Shown: positions 8,930 to 17,693 of the stretch, in pieces
How positions within the stretch are numbered: the first letter of the stretch is position 1
How the letters are laid out: each line of letters begins with the position of its first letter
DNA from: Trichodesmium sp050015995
GTDB taxonomy: Bacteria; Cyanobacteriota; Cyanobacteriia; Cyanobacteriales; Microcoleaceae
Assembly: GCF_050015995.1 (NCBI RefSeq)
Contig: NZ_JBNHEP010000127.1
Span: forward strand, 36,677-100,676
Direction: 5' to 3'
DNA: 64,000 nucleotides
Notes under the pieces: model-generated
Database searches by the model: none
The model's input: the letters and a program-made list of their open reading frames with translations, nothing else
Told to the model about the DNA's origin: nothing
Made by a program: the position numbers and the translations under genes

Positions 8930-9009
8930 GGTTTTAACTCAGATCAAATAAATGAAGTTTCTCTGCTCAAAGCTATTCTCCACCACGATTCAATAATTCT
9001 GCAACTCAA

Positions 9010-10023
9010 ATGATCAATAATTCTCAAAATTATATTCAAAAATTCCTAATTTTTCTCAGTGTTTTTATTCTTACCGTTACTATTTTTAGTCCGAGAGCGT
9101 TTGCTGCATCCTCTTCAACTTGTCCTTCAAATATGGTTTTCATTCCCGGAGGAGATTTCAAAATGGGGTCGGAGCAACCAGAATTTATCGAAGAACTACC
9201 TGTTGAAAATGTGACTGTCAGTTCATTTTGCATTGACTCCCACGAAATTACCAACGCCGAATTTACCAAATTTGTTGAAGATACAGGTTACGTTACCGTA
9301 GCCGAACGTCCCCTATCAAAAGAACAGTTTCCTGATTTACCCGATGAACAGCGATCGCCTGGTTCTCTTGTTTTTCAACCTCCCGCAGAAGGCATTCAAC
9401 AAGTCGCTTATCTGAGTTGGTGGCATTGGGTGACGGGGGCAAACTGGCAACATCCCTACGGCCCCGATAGCAATATTAGGAGGAAAGAAAAACATCCCGT
9501 TGTTCATATTGCATACGAAGACGCCTTAGCCTACGCCAAGTGGGCAGGAAAACAACTACCCACCGAAGCCCAATGGGAATATGCTGCCAGAGGCGGTTTA
9601 AAAGCATCTACCTACACCTGGGGTAAAGAATATTCTGCCAAAAAAGCCAATACCTGGCAAGGAATTTTTCCCTTTCTAAATACCAAAGCAGATGGCTATT
9701 TAGGAACTGCTCCTGTTGCTTCGTTCTCGGCAAATGGTTACGGTTTGTATGACATGACGGGTAACGTTTGGGAATGGACTGCCGACTGGTATCGGGTTGA
9801 ACGAAACGACATGGCTCATAGCGTTAACCCAGAAGGTCCCAGACAAGCCGAAAGTTTTGACCCCAAAAAACCTGTCGAGGGTGCGTTACACGTGATTAAG
9901 GGTGGTTCTCACCTCTGTGCGCCCAACTATTGCAGTCGATACCGTCCGGCTGCACGGGAGTCTCAGTCACCCGATACTGGAACTACTCACATTGGTTTTC
10001 GCCTCGTCCAAAATTTGGGCTAA
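9010..10023 (+). CDS. Exported formylglycine-generating enzyme (SUMF1/FGE family)
   Basis: The 337-residue protein has a signal peptide (hydrophobic 12-30, cut after AFA near residue 32) followed by a full FGE-sulfatase domain. Landmarks are FIPGGDFKMGSE, DSHEITNAEFTKFVEDTGY, LPTEAQWEYAARGG and YDMTGNVWEWTADWY. The C-terminal motif GGSHLCAPNYCSRYR keeps both active-site cysteines (Cys303 and Cys308), as in true FGE. True FGE oxidises a cysteine in type-I sulfatases to formylglycine using copper and oxygen. Many bacterial proteins with this fold lack the first cysteine, as does the domain encoded at 42219-44156. No sulfatase gene is seen nearby. Export to the periplasm is inferred from the signal peptide. 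The ATG at 9010 is the only start that keeps the signal peptide. Confidence 0.88.
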   Translation: MINNSQNYIQKFLIFLSVFILTVTIFSPRAFAASSSTCPSNMVFIPGGDFKMGSEQPEFIEELPVENVTVSSFCIDSHEITNAEFTKFVEDTGYVTVAERPLSKEQFPDLPDEQRSPGSLVFQPPAEGIQQVAYLSWWHWVTGANWQHPYGPDSNIRRKEKHPVVHIAYEDALAYAKWAGKQLPTEAQWEYAARGGLKASTYTWGKEYSAKKANTWQGIFPFLNTKADGYLGTAPVASFSANGYGLYDMTGNVWEWTADWYRVERNDMAHSVNPEGPRQAESFDPKKPVEGALHVIKGGSHLCAPNYCSRYRPAARESQSPDTGTTHIGFRLVQNLG

Positions 10024-10315
10024 GTAAATAATTAATAATTAATAATGAATAATTAATAATTACAGCGGTTTTCATTTCAGTAAACCACAGTAGGGGCGTT
10101 TCATGTCGGCTCTTAGCTGAAAACACAACCTACTCACTGCCTGGCATCTTAACAATGGCTTGGCAATATCAAGACCTACGGATTGAGTGTAAGTCCAGGA
10201 AGTGAGCGATCGCTCCCTTTAATAAGAATTTAAAAATTGATGCTATTCAAATCCTTAAAAAATAATCAAACAATTTATAAGTAAAATTAATAAAAATCAA
10301 AAAAATAATTTAAAA

Positions 10316-10388
10316 TTTCTATAACTTAGAAAGTTATAATTTTCGATTATCCACCGAGATAGCTTACCACTAAAATAAGTTTAAAGTC
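10316..10388. promoter_or_regulatory. Conserved upstream box, copy 2
   Basis: This is the second copy of the box at 6615-6688, including TTAGAAAGTTATAATTTT and GAGATAGCTTACCACTAAA, with one base missing. It lies after the FGE gene and before the transporter/AroE-like group. It may be an operator for the AraC regulator. Confidence 0.6.
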
Positions 10389-10617
10389 TTTGATTTACAC
10401 CATATGAGTGGCCAAATTGTGGCATATAGACCTCGATCTGAATGCAAGTATTAATTTAAGAAATGCGGTTGCCTTGACCGTGAATGCCTGTAGACGGAGT
10501 GCTGCCGACAGTTCCGGTAGAAGCAGGAAGTAAACATTAAAATGTCACATTATGCGGTGCGACCCCGCGTCGCCGACAGGCGCAAGCGGTCAGATCCCGC
10601 GTCGGCGTAAGACGCAA

Positions 10618-10731
10618 GGGAATGCTGACCAAGAGAGGGAATGCGCACCAAGAGAGGGAATGCTGACCAAGAGAGGGAATGCTGACCAAGAGAGGGAATG
10701 CTGACCAAGAGAGGGAACGCGCACCAAGAGA
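10618..10731. repeat. 19-bp tandem repeat, six units
   Basis: The unit GGGAATGCTGACCAAGAGA is repeated head to tail six times; two units carry GCGCACC in place of GCTGACC. Nineteen is not a multiple of three and no spacers are present. It ends about 75 bases before the transporter start codon and may affect the leader RNA. Confidence 0.9.
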
Positions 10732-10807
10732 GATGTTTTATATTGGTTTTATAGAGCAGCTAAATCAAGCTGATAATTTCAGGAATAATGAAGCAAAAAT
10801 AAACTTA

Positions 10808-11764
10808 ATGTCACACACACAAACAACAGCAAGAGCAAATTGGATGGGATTGATACTCTTATCAACTGCCATTTTGATTTTATCTTCAGCTTCAATTTTG
10901 ATTCGACTCAGCGAAAACGAACTTGGCCCTTTTGCAACTATCTTTAATCGTCTTTGGATTGCGATTATTGCTTTAGTAGTCTGGAAAACCTTTATGAAAG
11001 CACGCTCCCAAATCATTGAGGGTGTTTCCATTCAACCCGAAACTTACACCAAGAAAGATATAGTTCTGAGTGTAATCTCTGGTCTGATTAGTGTACCTTG
11101 TGTATTGTTATGGGCTTGGTCTTTAAAAGAATCTAGCGTTACCAACTCTAACTTACTCCATAATTTAATGCCATTATTTGTCGCTTTGACTGGATGGTTG
11201 TTTTTAGGGAAAAAATTTGATTATTACTTTTTGAGCGGTTTAGTTTTGGGATTGGGAGGAACGATTTCAATTAGCATAGAAGATTTTCAGATTTCTTCAG
11301 CTCACCTGATAGGTGACATAGCCGCTTTACTTTCTGCTTGGTTTTATGCAGGGACTTATATGCTTGTTGAAAAACTACGAGAAAAATTTTCGACAACTAC
11401 AGTGCTTCTCTGGGCTTGCAGTATAGAACTATTAGTTGTTTTTCCGTCAACTTTGCTGACTGAAAATCAACTTTTTCCTTCTTCAGCGAACGGATGGTTA
11501 GTCGTTATTGCCCTGGGTGTTCTCTGTCAAGTTATTGGTCAAGGAATTATGGCTTATAGCTTAAAGCAGTTTTCATCAGGATTTGTTTCTCTTTTTATAT
11601 TGCTAGAACCCATTTTTACGGGCTTTTTAGCATGGATTATTTTTGCCGAGGAATTAACGGTTATGAATGGGATAGCTTTCTTTGTTGTCTTAACTGGAAT
11701 TTACTTAGCTCAGTTAAGTCAAAGTGTAAACAAGCAAATCTTGATTCAGGATGAAGTTATTTAA
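10808..11764 (+). CDS. EamA/DMT superfamily transporter
   Basis: The 318-residue protein is a ten-helix membrane protein of the drug/metabolite transporter superfamily, made of two EamA repeats. Features are SSASILIRLSENELGPFAT in the first helix pair, LLHNLMPLFVALTGWLFLGK, and at the end LFILLEPIFTGFLAWIIFAE followed by VVLTGIYLAQ. Members export amino acids, metabolites or drugs; the substrate is unknown. The frame is open upstream through the tandem repeat, but the ATG at 10808 (MSHTQTTARAN) gives the normal family N-terminus; 10733 is a possible alternative. It is followed by a MITE and then the AroE-like gene on the same strand, so it may supply export for that pathway. Confidence 0.85.
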   Translation: MSHTQTTARANWMGLILLSTAILILSSASILIRLSENELGPFATIFNRLWIAIIALVVWKTFMKARSQIIEGVSIQPETYTKKDIVLSVISGLISVPCVLLWAWSLKESSVTNSNLLHNLMPLFVALTGWLFLGKKFDYYFLSGLVLGLGGTISISIEDFQISSAHLIGDIAALLSAWFYAGTYMLVEKLREKFSTTTVLLWACSIELLVVFPSTLLTENQLFPSSANGWLVVIALGVLCQVIGQGIMAYSLKQFSSGFVSLFILLEPIFTGFLAWIIFAEELTVMNGIAFFVVLTGIYLAQLSQSVNKQILIQDEVI

Positions 11765-11778
11765 AAATTGTCGAAACC

Positions 11779-11949
11779 CTGCTGTCGTGTCAAGCTTGAA
11801 AATGTGGGTTAAAAAACCTAACCCCCCAACCCCCTTCCCTGCAAGGGAAGGGGGGGCAATCCCCTCTCCTCGCAGGAGAGGGGTTAGGGGAGAGGTCTCC
11901 AAGGTGGCTCGCTCCTAACCCACAATTTTAGTCTTGACACGGCACTACA
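11779..11949. mobile_element. Compact MITE copy, inverted relative to 4341-4905
   Basis: The ends are GTCGTGTCAAGCTTGAAAAT, then GTGGGTTAAAAAACC on the left, and AACCCACAATTTTAGTCTTG, then ACACGGCACTAC on the right. These equal the ends of the element at 4341-4905 in reverse. The middle has one pair of G/C-rich hairpins. It separates the transporter gene from the AroE-like gene. This compact form shows the basic unit of the family. Confidence 0.75.
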
Positions 11950-12017
11950 GTCCATCCCAAGGCTACCTATTACTGTTAGTCAAATAAAACATCTGTACAA
12001 TATAAATTTTTTAACTC

Positions 12018-12872
12018 ATGGTATACACGCAAAAGTCTCCAACTGCTGTTAGCTCAATCCAAGAATTTAAACTTGCTTATTTCGGACGTGTTCTCTCTCA
12101 TAGTTGTTTAGGAGAAGTCTACAGACTATGCTGTCACTCACAGGGAATTGACCTGAAACTTCGACAGTTTGAAGTGGAGCCGAAAGAATTAAAAGCAAAG
12201 ATGTTAGACCTAAAATCTCAGTCAGGAACCCACATTTGCATCACCGTGCCTTATAAAGTTCAAGCTTTTGAATTGTGTGATTTTTTAACAGAGCGTGCCC
12301 GTCAAGCGGGTTCGGTTAATATTATTCGCAATGAACAGGGAGTATTTTACGGTGATAATTCTGATGGAGAAGGTTTTATCAGAGATGTTAAGAGCAATCA
12401 TAGACTATCTTTTCGCAATAAGAAATTATTAGTCTTAGGTGCTGGTGGCGTGTTGCGGGGTATGTTGATGGAGCTGATTGACCAGTGTCCTAAAAGTATC
12501 TTAATTTGTAATCGGAGTCAAGAACGTCTTGAAAGGATTAAACAGGATTTTCCTTTTGATCTGATTAGCACTTGCACTTATAAAAATATTCCTCAAGAGC
12601 CTTTCGATTTTATCATCAATGCCACGTCAGCCAGTATTAAGGGACATCACTTACCTTTAAATCCAGCTATCATTGGCCCAGATACTCATTGTCTGGAGTG
12701 TGCTTACAAAATTGCCGAACACACGATATTTCAGAAATGGGCATTCGCTTCTGGGGCTAAATCATCAATTAATGGTTTGGGAATGCTAGTCGAACAAGCT
12801 GTAGTTGCCCTAGATTTCTTTTCTAATCTTTCTATCAATTCTAGTCCAATCTTGAAGCATTATGAGCGTTAA
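12018..12872 (+). CDS. Shikimate dehydrogenase-like protein (AroE family)
   Basis: The 284-residue protein has the AroE fold. The N-terminal substrate domain carries LSHS (the shikimate-binding serine pair), ITVPYK with the catalytic-type lysine, and GDNSDGEGF with the catalytic-type aspartate. The NAD(P) domain has the glycine-rich loop VLGAGGVLRGM and the INATSAS segment; the C-terminal part has GLGMLVEQA. Standard AroE reduces 3-dehydroshikimate with NADPH. Divergent details (N-terminal YFGRVLSHSCLGE and the lack of an A/G-rich R-A-V after the loop) suggest a specialised member. Its setting with a transporter, a HAD-like gene and a methyltransferase also points to a side pathway. Its stop overlaps the next gene by 11 bases, indicating translational coupling. 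Confidence 0.82.
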   Translation: MVYTQKSPTAVSSIQEFKLAYFGRVLSHSCLGEVYRLCCHSQGIDLKLRQFEVEPKELKAKMLDLKSQSGTHICITVPYKVQAFELCDFLTERARQAGSVNIIRNEQGVFYGDNSDGEGFIRDVKSNHRLSFRNKKLLVLGAGGVLRGMLMELIDQCPKSILICNRSQERLERIKQDFPFDLISTCTYKNIPQEPFDFIINATSASIKGHHLPLNPAIIGPDTHCLECAYKIAEHTIFQKWAFASGAKSSINGLGMLVEQAVVALDFFSNLSINSSPILKHYER

Positions 12873-13493
12873 TAGTTTTATTAATTCCTGGCATGAACTC
12901 GCCGATAAATTCGATGTTTTTTTTATTGATTTATGGGGTGTGCTAATAGATGGTGAGCGATGCTTTCCCTATGCCATAGAGTGGCTGACATTTCTCAAGA
13001 GTCAGGGAAAAACCGTTGTCTCGATCGGCAATACACCGAGAATGGGAGAATTCATGTCTGACCAACTTTCATGCCTGGGTATTAGCCAAACACTTTATCA
13101 AGCCATTGTTACTTCTGGAGACACAACTCGATATCTGCTTTCTGCTGAGACAGGTACTAATCAAACAATTGTTGGTTCCCGTTATTATTACATGGGTGAG
13201 GCTCAACATGAGCAGTTATTGCAGGGTTTACCGGTTTACCCTACTCGCGAGTTAACCAACCTGAAGAGGCAGAATTTATACTGCTAACGGCAACAGATTC
13301 TGCTTTTGAGTCTGCTCAAGATTTTCAAGTCTTTCTAGATAGAAAAGTGACGATGCTATGTGTAAATCCTGATTTACATACTCTTTCACTGCTTGGAAAA
13401 AAGCAATTCTGTGCGGGTTCGGTTGCCCAAATGTATCAACAACTGGAAAGAATTCAAACGTCAACAATACCAATCTCTCACTTGTCAAATTAG
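12862..13493 (+). pseudogene. HAD-IIA type hydrolase gene, frameshifted
   Basis: Residues 1-132 match HAD subfamily IIA proteins: FDVFFIDLWGVLIDGERCFP has the DxWG variant of the nucleophile motif, and SIGNTPRMGEFMS and AIVTSGDTTRYLL follow. Near 13250-13260 the reading frame shifts; a one-base loss would explain it. The other frame then continues NQPEEAEFILLTATDSAFES, MLCVNPDLHTLSLLGK and FCAGSVAQMYQQLERI, to TAG at 13491-13493. CVNPDL and the CAG segment are family features, so the second frame is genuine. The usual C-terminal metal-binding part (GD...D) is missing. It is therefore probably an inactive gene, both frameshifted and truncated. It overlaps the AroE-like gene by 11 bases. Confidence 0.78.
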
Positions 13494-13514
13494 AATTATA
13501 GGTTAGCTGGAAAA

Positions 13515-14279
13515 ATGAAGAGGCTTAACATGAACGAATTTATTAAGAATATCTATGAAGGGGACTCGGTTGTAGGGCGTAGTGGGAAAACTCATAAACT
13601 ACACTCCACTATCGATCGCGAAGAAGGTGAGTTTTTACTTTCTATCATTAATAGTGATTCCACGATCCGCAACACTTTAGAAGTCGGCTGTGCATACGGA
13701 CTTTCCTCGCTATATATTTGCTCGGGTACAAGCGAACGGTCGGGCGCTTCACACACGATTATAGATCCTTTCCAAAATACCCAATGGGATGGTGTTGGAA
13801 TAAAGCAATTGGAGGCTGCAGGAATTGATTTCTACACCCTAATCGAAAAGAAATCAGAATTTGCGCTTCCAAAACTCTTAGAAACCAATGAAGGTCAATT
13901 TGATTTCATTTTTATAGACGGATGGCACACTTTCGATCATACACTGCTAGATTGCTTCTATACAACTCGACTGCTAAGAGTAGGGGGTATCCTTGCCATT
14001 GATGATGTACACTTTCCATCAGTGAAGCGTGTTGTTGATTTCTTAAAGAATTACCCGTGTTACGAAGAAGTGGGAGTGGTTGGGAAAAAGCTTACAAAAT
14101 CATCGAAGGAAGTCGATACAAGCTCTATATTGTCTTCAATTAAGCAAGAAATATGGGCAAACATCCTATCGAAGAAATTGTATCGGGAAATATTTGAAGA
14201 TCAAGAGAATAGAATGGTCGCACTTAGAAAAATCCAAGAGGATAAGCGAAACTGGGACTGGCATGATGACGCGTTTTAA
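13515..14279 (+). CDS. Class I SAM-dependent methyltransferase (Methyltransf_24-like)
   Basis: The 254-residue protein has a Rossmann-fold methyltransferase core. TLEVGCAYGLSSLYI (about residues 54-68) is the SAM-binding motif I. TIIDPFQNTQWDGVG follows, and FDFIFIDGWHTFDHTLLDCF and LLRVGGILAIDDVHFPSVKR are typical of the Methyltransf_24 group. The acceptor is unknown; O-methylation of a small molecule or a glycan is possible. The last 70 residues are charged and helical. Two starts are close: ATG at 13515, and ATG at 13530 with GAAGAGG seven bases before it, which may be the real one. The gene lies just after the broken HAD gene on the same strand. Confidence 0.8.
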   Translation: MKRLNMNEFIKNIYEGDSVVGRSGKTHKLHSTIDREEGEFLLSIINSDSTIRNTLEVGCAYGLSSLYICSGTSERSGASHTIIDPFQNTQWDGVGIKQLEAAGIDFYTLIEKKSEFALPKLLETNEGQFDFIFIDGWHTFDHTLLDCFYTTRLLRVGGILAIDDVHFPSVKRVVDFLKNYPCYEEVGVVGKKLTKSSKEVDTSSILSSIKQEIWANILSKKLYREIFEDQENRMVALRKIQEDKRNWDWHDDAF

Positions 14280-14952
14280 AGACAAAGTAGATAACTAGAC
14301 AGTGCGAAGTTCTTTGAATAACTATTGCTAGCTAAGGCTTTCAGCAACTCAAGCTTAGAAACTATCCATTCATACTTGTAGGTGCTGCAAGCCTTTTCCA
14401 GTAAAACTTTCAGCCATATAAGCAAATCGTTTTTTAGAAGAACTTTGTACTCTCCAGTAGATAACAAGGCAACGGCAATAGATCGTAGCTTCATTATTAC
14501 TTTAGCTATCCTGACTTTGAGATTTATTCAGCAAATCTAATTTACCTGAGTCTAATACCATTTCTCAAAAAGAATGCTATATCTGATTGGGTGGGGAAGT
14601 GTGGGAAGTGTGGGAGGTGTGGGGAGAATAAAAGTAGGAAAAATTTATACTAACCGACTAATAATTGTCAAAAACAGACTTTTAATCTTGGTAACTATTA
14701 ACTTTTGAAGTATGGCGGAAGTATAGCATTACTTTTGGTAATTGGTATAACAACTAATCTTTCAGACTACAGTCCCTCTGAAAAAGGGAGATTTAGAAGT
14801 TTCTCTGCTCAAATACTTGTATTGATTGAGTGTAAGTCCAGCAAGTGAGCGATCGCTTCTAGTTATGAAGCGATCGCCTAGCCCAAAACAAGCAAATTTG
14901 TCACTTCCCACACCTACCACACCTGCCACACCTGCCACACCTCCCACACTCC
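14280..14952. other. Intergenic region with low-complexity repeats
   Basis: No convincing gene is seen. It contains a GTGTGGGAAGTGTGGGAGG run (about 14592-14625) and a matching run of TGCCACACC units (about 14910-14950) on the other strand. A GAGTGTAAGTCCAGCAAGTG sequence also occurs at about 10184. A 72-codon minus-strand frame (14276-14494) resembles nothing recognised. Confidence 0.5.
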
Positions 14953-16725
14953 CTACTCCCCACTCCCCATTGCCTCCCCTTCCCCACGGGGATCTGCCGC
15001 TGCTTCCAACATCCCACTCTCATCCACCACAACTACATTTGCATTACCCCAACCATCTCGCATTTCTACATTATGTCCGCGCTGTTTCAACTCATTCACA
15101 GTTGCTTCACTAACCCCCCCTGTTTCCAACCTCAACTTATCTGGCAACCATTGATGATGAAAACGGGGAGCAGATACAGCTTCCGCAGCATTCATTTGAT
15201 ACTCCAATACATTCAAGACAACCTGCAAAACCGTCGTAATAATTGTACTTCCTCCAGGAGAACCAGTCGCCATAATTAACCTACCATTTTCTGTCACAAT
15301 AGTAGGAGTCATACTAGACAAAGGAGTTTTTCTAGCAGCTATAGCATTTGCCTCACCCCCCACCAAACCATACAAATTTGGCACCCCAGGAGCAGCAGCA
15401 AAATCATCCATCTCATTATTTAACAATATTCCTGTACCAGCAGCTACCACTCCAGCACCAAAACTACCATTAATTGTATATGTCATACTAATAACATTCC
15501 GCTCTTTATCCACCACAGTCAAATGAGTAGTATCGGGAGACTCCCAAATATAACTCCTCAAAACTTCTGGTGATGCTGGTTCTACTTCACTCGAACGTCT
15601 GACTTGTTCAAGATTAATTTCCTCACGCCGTTTTTGCGCATAACTCAAGCTAGTCAACTCCTTGACTGGCACCTCCACAAAATCTGGGTCTCCCAAATAT
15701 TTAGAGCGATCGGCATAAGCAACCCGCATTGCTTCAGTCAGTAAATGAATAGTATCAGGATTTTCTCTACCCCACTTTTGCAGGTTGGTCTCTCCCACAA
15801 TATTTAACATTTGCAGTAGATGTACCCCTCCAGAAGATGGCGGCGGCATAGCACAAACTTTCGCTTCCCGAAAATTACCACAAATAGGTTGACGCCATAT
15901 TGGTGTATAATCTTTCAAATCTTCTAAAGTAATTAGACCTCCCGCTTTAGCCATATCACTAGCGATCGCCTGAGCAATTTTACCCGTATAAAAACTTTGA
16001 GGATTTTCAGCAATACTTTCTAAAGTTTGAGCTTTATCCGTTTGAATCAGCAAATCTCCCGATCGATATGCTTGACCATTCTTAGTAAATATATCCCTAG
16101 CTGCCGGATTTTTATTAATTACCTCTAACTGTTCTTCCAGTTTACTAACGAAGATATCCCTAACCTCAAACCCATCACGAGCATAACGAATAGCTGGTTT
16201 TACCAATTCTGACCATGGTAACTTGCCATAATATTTGTGAACAGTATATAATCCTGCCACAGTTCCCGGCACCCCGACTGCTAAATGTCCATCTAAACTT
16301 GCTCTTTTATCTACTTCTCCCTTTTCGTTGAGGTACATATTTCGAGTTGCTGCTTTAGGTGCTCTTTCCCGAAAATCTAATGCTTGAATTTTATACTGTT
16401 GAGTCTCAGAATTTTCTGGAGGAGTTCCCAATAATAAAAAACCTCCCCCTCCAATACCTGCCGAAAATGGTTCTACTACTGAAATGGCAAAGGCAGTAGC
16501 AACCGCTGCGTCTACTGCATTGCCCCCTTTTTCTAGCATTAACTTTCCTGCTTCACTAGCTAGGGGATGAGCAGAAACTACCATACCTTCTTTGCTCCGT
16601 TTTAATTCTGCTAGAGGTAGAGATTTTCGAGAGTTGGGGGTACAGCCAAATAGTGATATGGAAAAAGCTACACAACTAAATATTAGTATTTGGGTTTTAG
16701 TCTTAGGGAATCGAATCTGAGGCAT
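14953..16725 (-). CDS. ggt: Gamma-glutamyltransferase, lipoprotein
   Basis: The 590-residue protein is a complete gamma-glutamyltransferase precursor. The N-terminus has a lipoprotein signal with lipobox LFGC (Cys28), so the enzyme is probably membrane-anchored and faces the periplasm. Family features are GGNAVDAAVATAFAISVVEP, GIGGGGFLL, and DTTHLTVVD with the nucleophile Thr399 at which the chain cuts itself into two subunits. NEMDDFAAAPG, SSMTPTIV and GSPGGSTIITTVLQV follow. The enzyme hydrolyses or transfers the gamma-glutamyl group of glutathione and related peptides. The start ATG at 16725 gives the signal peptide. It stands alone, convergent with the methyltransferase gene. Confidence 0.95.
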   Translation of the reverse strand: MPQIRFPKTKTQILIFSCVAFSISLFGCTPNSRKSLPLAELKRSKEGMVVSAHPLASEAGKLMLEKGGNAVDAAVATAFAISVVEPFSAGIGGGGFLLLGTPPENSETQQYKIQALDFRERAPKAATRNMYLNEKGEVDKRASLDGHLAVGVPGTVAGLYTVHKYYGKLPWSELVKPAIRYARDGFEVRDIFVSKLEEQLEVINKNPAARDIFTKNGQAYRSGDLLIQTDKAQTLESIAENPQSFYTGKIAQAIASDMAKAGGLITLEDLKDYTPIWRQPICGNFREAKVCAMPPPSSGGVHLLQMLNIVGETNLQKWGRENPDTIHLLTEAMRVAYADRSKYLGDPDFVEVPVKELTSLSYAQKRREEINLEQVRRSSEVEPASPEVLRSYIWESPDTTHLTVVDKERNVISMTYTINGSFGAGVVAAGTGILLNNEMDDFAAAPGVPNLYGLVGGEANAIAARKTPLSSMTPTIVTENGRLIMATGSPGGSTIITTVLQVVLNVLEYQMNAAEAVSAPRFHHQWLPDKLRLETGGVSEATVNELKQRGHNVEMRDGWGNANVVVVDESGMLEAAADPRGEGEAMGSGE

Positions 16726-17170
16726 TTAGCAACTACTAGGATTAACTTTAATTTGTTCTTTACTCCCCTAAATTTATAATGATTTGTGGTTTAAACTTTT
16801 TTTGTAGAATTTTTATTTGAGAAAACTTAAAACAAAAATTGAAAAATTTATCAAAAATATTTATCGCCCTTCTCAAGCTCAAGTCAATAAATTATCCAAA
16901 TTAAATAACTAGACTTGGAAACTTTAGCTGCCTAATTTCCATAATTTCTACTCCCCGCTCCCTACTCCCTAAATTCAGGGTGTATATTTTTTTATTTGGA
17001 AGTCCCTTATGTTACCTTTCAACCAAAATTTAAGGTAATGCTATACATAGAAAAAACTACAACCCTGTAGATATCTTACATATCATATCCCTAATCAGTG
17101 TCTTAATTAACTGAAAACTACTGTAATGGACAAATAATATCAAATCCGTTAGTATCAGTACAATTCACGC

Positions 17171-17211
17171 CTCCTAGGGTTTTGGTGACCAAACCCCTAC
17201 GAAACTAGGAG
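17171..17211 (+). terminator. Hairpin with T-run
   Basis: CTCCTAG and GGTTTTGGT pair with ACCAAACC and CTAGGAG, and GTTTTT follows. It looks like an intrinsic terminator on the plus strand, but no gene ends before it. A related long hairpin (GTAGGGGTTTGG...CCAAACCCCTAC) lies at 45001-45057, so this may be a dispersed repeat instead. Confidence 0.45.
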
Positions 17212-17451
17212 TTTTTGCCAATAATGATGGTATAATATCCCAACTCCAAAGTAAGAAAATTTGATATAACAGGTCAATCAAATAATTTAATGTGTCAAAC
17301 TCTACAAATTTGACTTAAAATTTTATTAAGGATTTTTTTTAAATCTGTCTACCTCGGGGCACTTGGTGGACTTAAAACAAAAATGTCTGTGGAGATGGTT
17401 TAGCAAGGATTAATACTGAGTATTAATCTAGGCAAAAATCAGTAGAAGCAG

Positions 17452-17518
17452 AAAACCTGAATCGTGAGGTTTAGGAATTCCGGTCTATCGCGAATGCTTG
17501 GGGTCGGAAAAATGTCAA
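17452..17518 (+). mobile_element. Decayed IS200/IS605 right end
   Basis: AAAACCTGAATCGTGAGGTT, then TAGGAATTCC, a broken hairpin and a final AATGTCAATT resemble the right end of IS200/IS605-type elements. That end forms the 3' end of the tnpB guide RNA. No tnpB reading frame precedes it. The reading rests on pattern memory and is uncertain. Confidence 0.4.
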
Positions 17519-17693
17519 TTAATGACTATTGCAATTTTATTAAAAGTTGAAACAGGAGTCAGGGAATAAAAGACATTAGACAGCTAGGAGCAGTATAATC
17601 CTAGGTTTGGCTAAGTGTTTGGCAACTTAAAACTTCAGGAAAAATTCTGAGTACTGAGTTCTTGACTCCTAAATTCTTTTATAGTTTTCAATT

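Larger units (their letters stand above)
8375..9009. other. Intergenic repeat cluster
   Basis: No gene is seen. The region holds a lone element terminus (TCAGGACTTACGCAAAGACA at about 8416), a complete inverted-repeat element (8582-8720) and a GTAGGTTGGG palindrome (8852-8929). The promoter of the FGE gene is expected near its right end. Confidence 0.6.
10024..10807. other. Intergenic region upstream of the DMT transporter gene
   Basis: No gene is seen. From left to right it holds a partial copy of the ACAG...GCTGT element (about 10060-10097), a TTTCATGTCGGCTCTTAGC palindrome, the second conserved box (10316-10388), two CCCGCGTCGgCG-type repeats near 10565-10615 and a 19-bp tandem array (10618-10731). 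The box lies 420 bp before the transporter start, so the transcript would have a long repetitive leader. Confidence 0.6.
16726..17693. other. Long intergenic region
   Basis: No gene is seen in about 970 bases. It holds a hairpin with a T-run (17171-17211), a small ATTAATACTGAGTATTAAT palindrome near 17409 and a probable decayed IS200/IS605 right end (17452-17518). The DUF1350 promoter should lie in the last 150 bases. Confidence 0.5.

Noticed and set aside
10618..10731. Possible CRISPR array
   Set aside because: The 19-bp units are directly adjacent without unique spacers, and no cas gene is near. It is a simple tandem repeat.
14276..14494. 72-codon minus-strand frame after the methyltransferase gene
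   Set aside because: No family resemblance, no ribosome-binding site and a composition not clearly protein-like; too weak to call.
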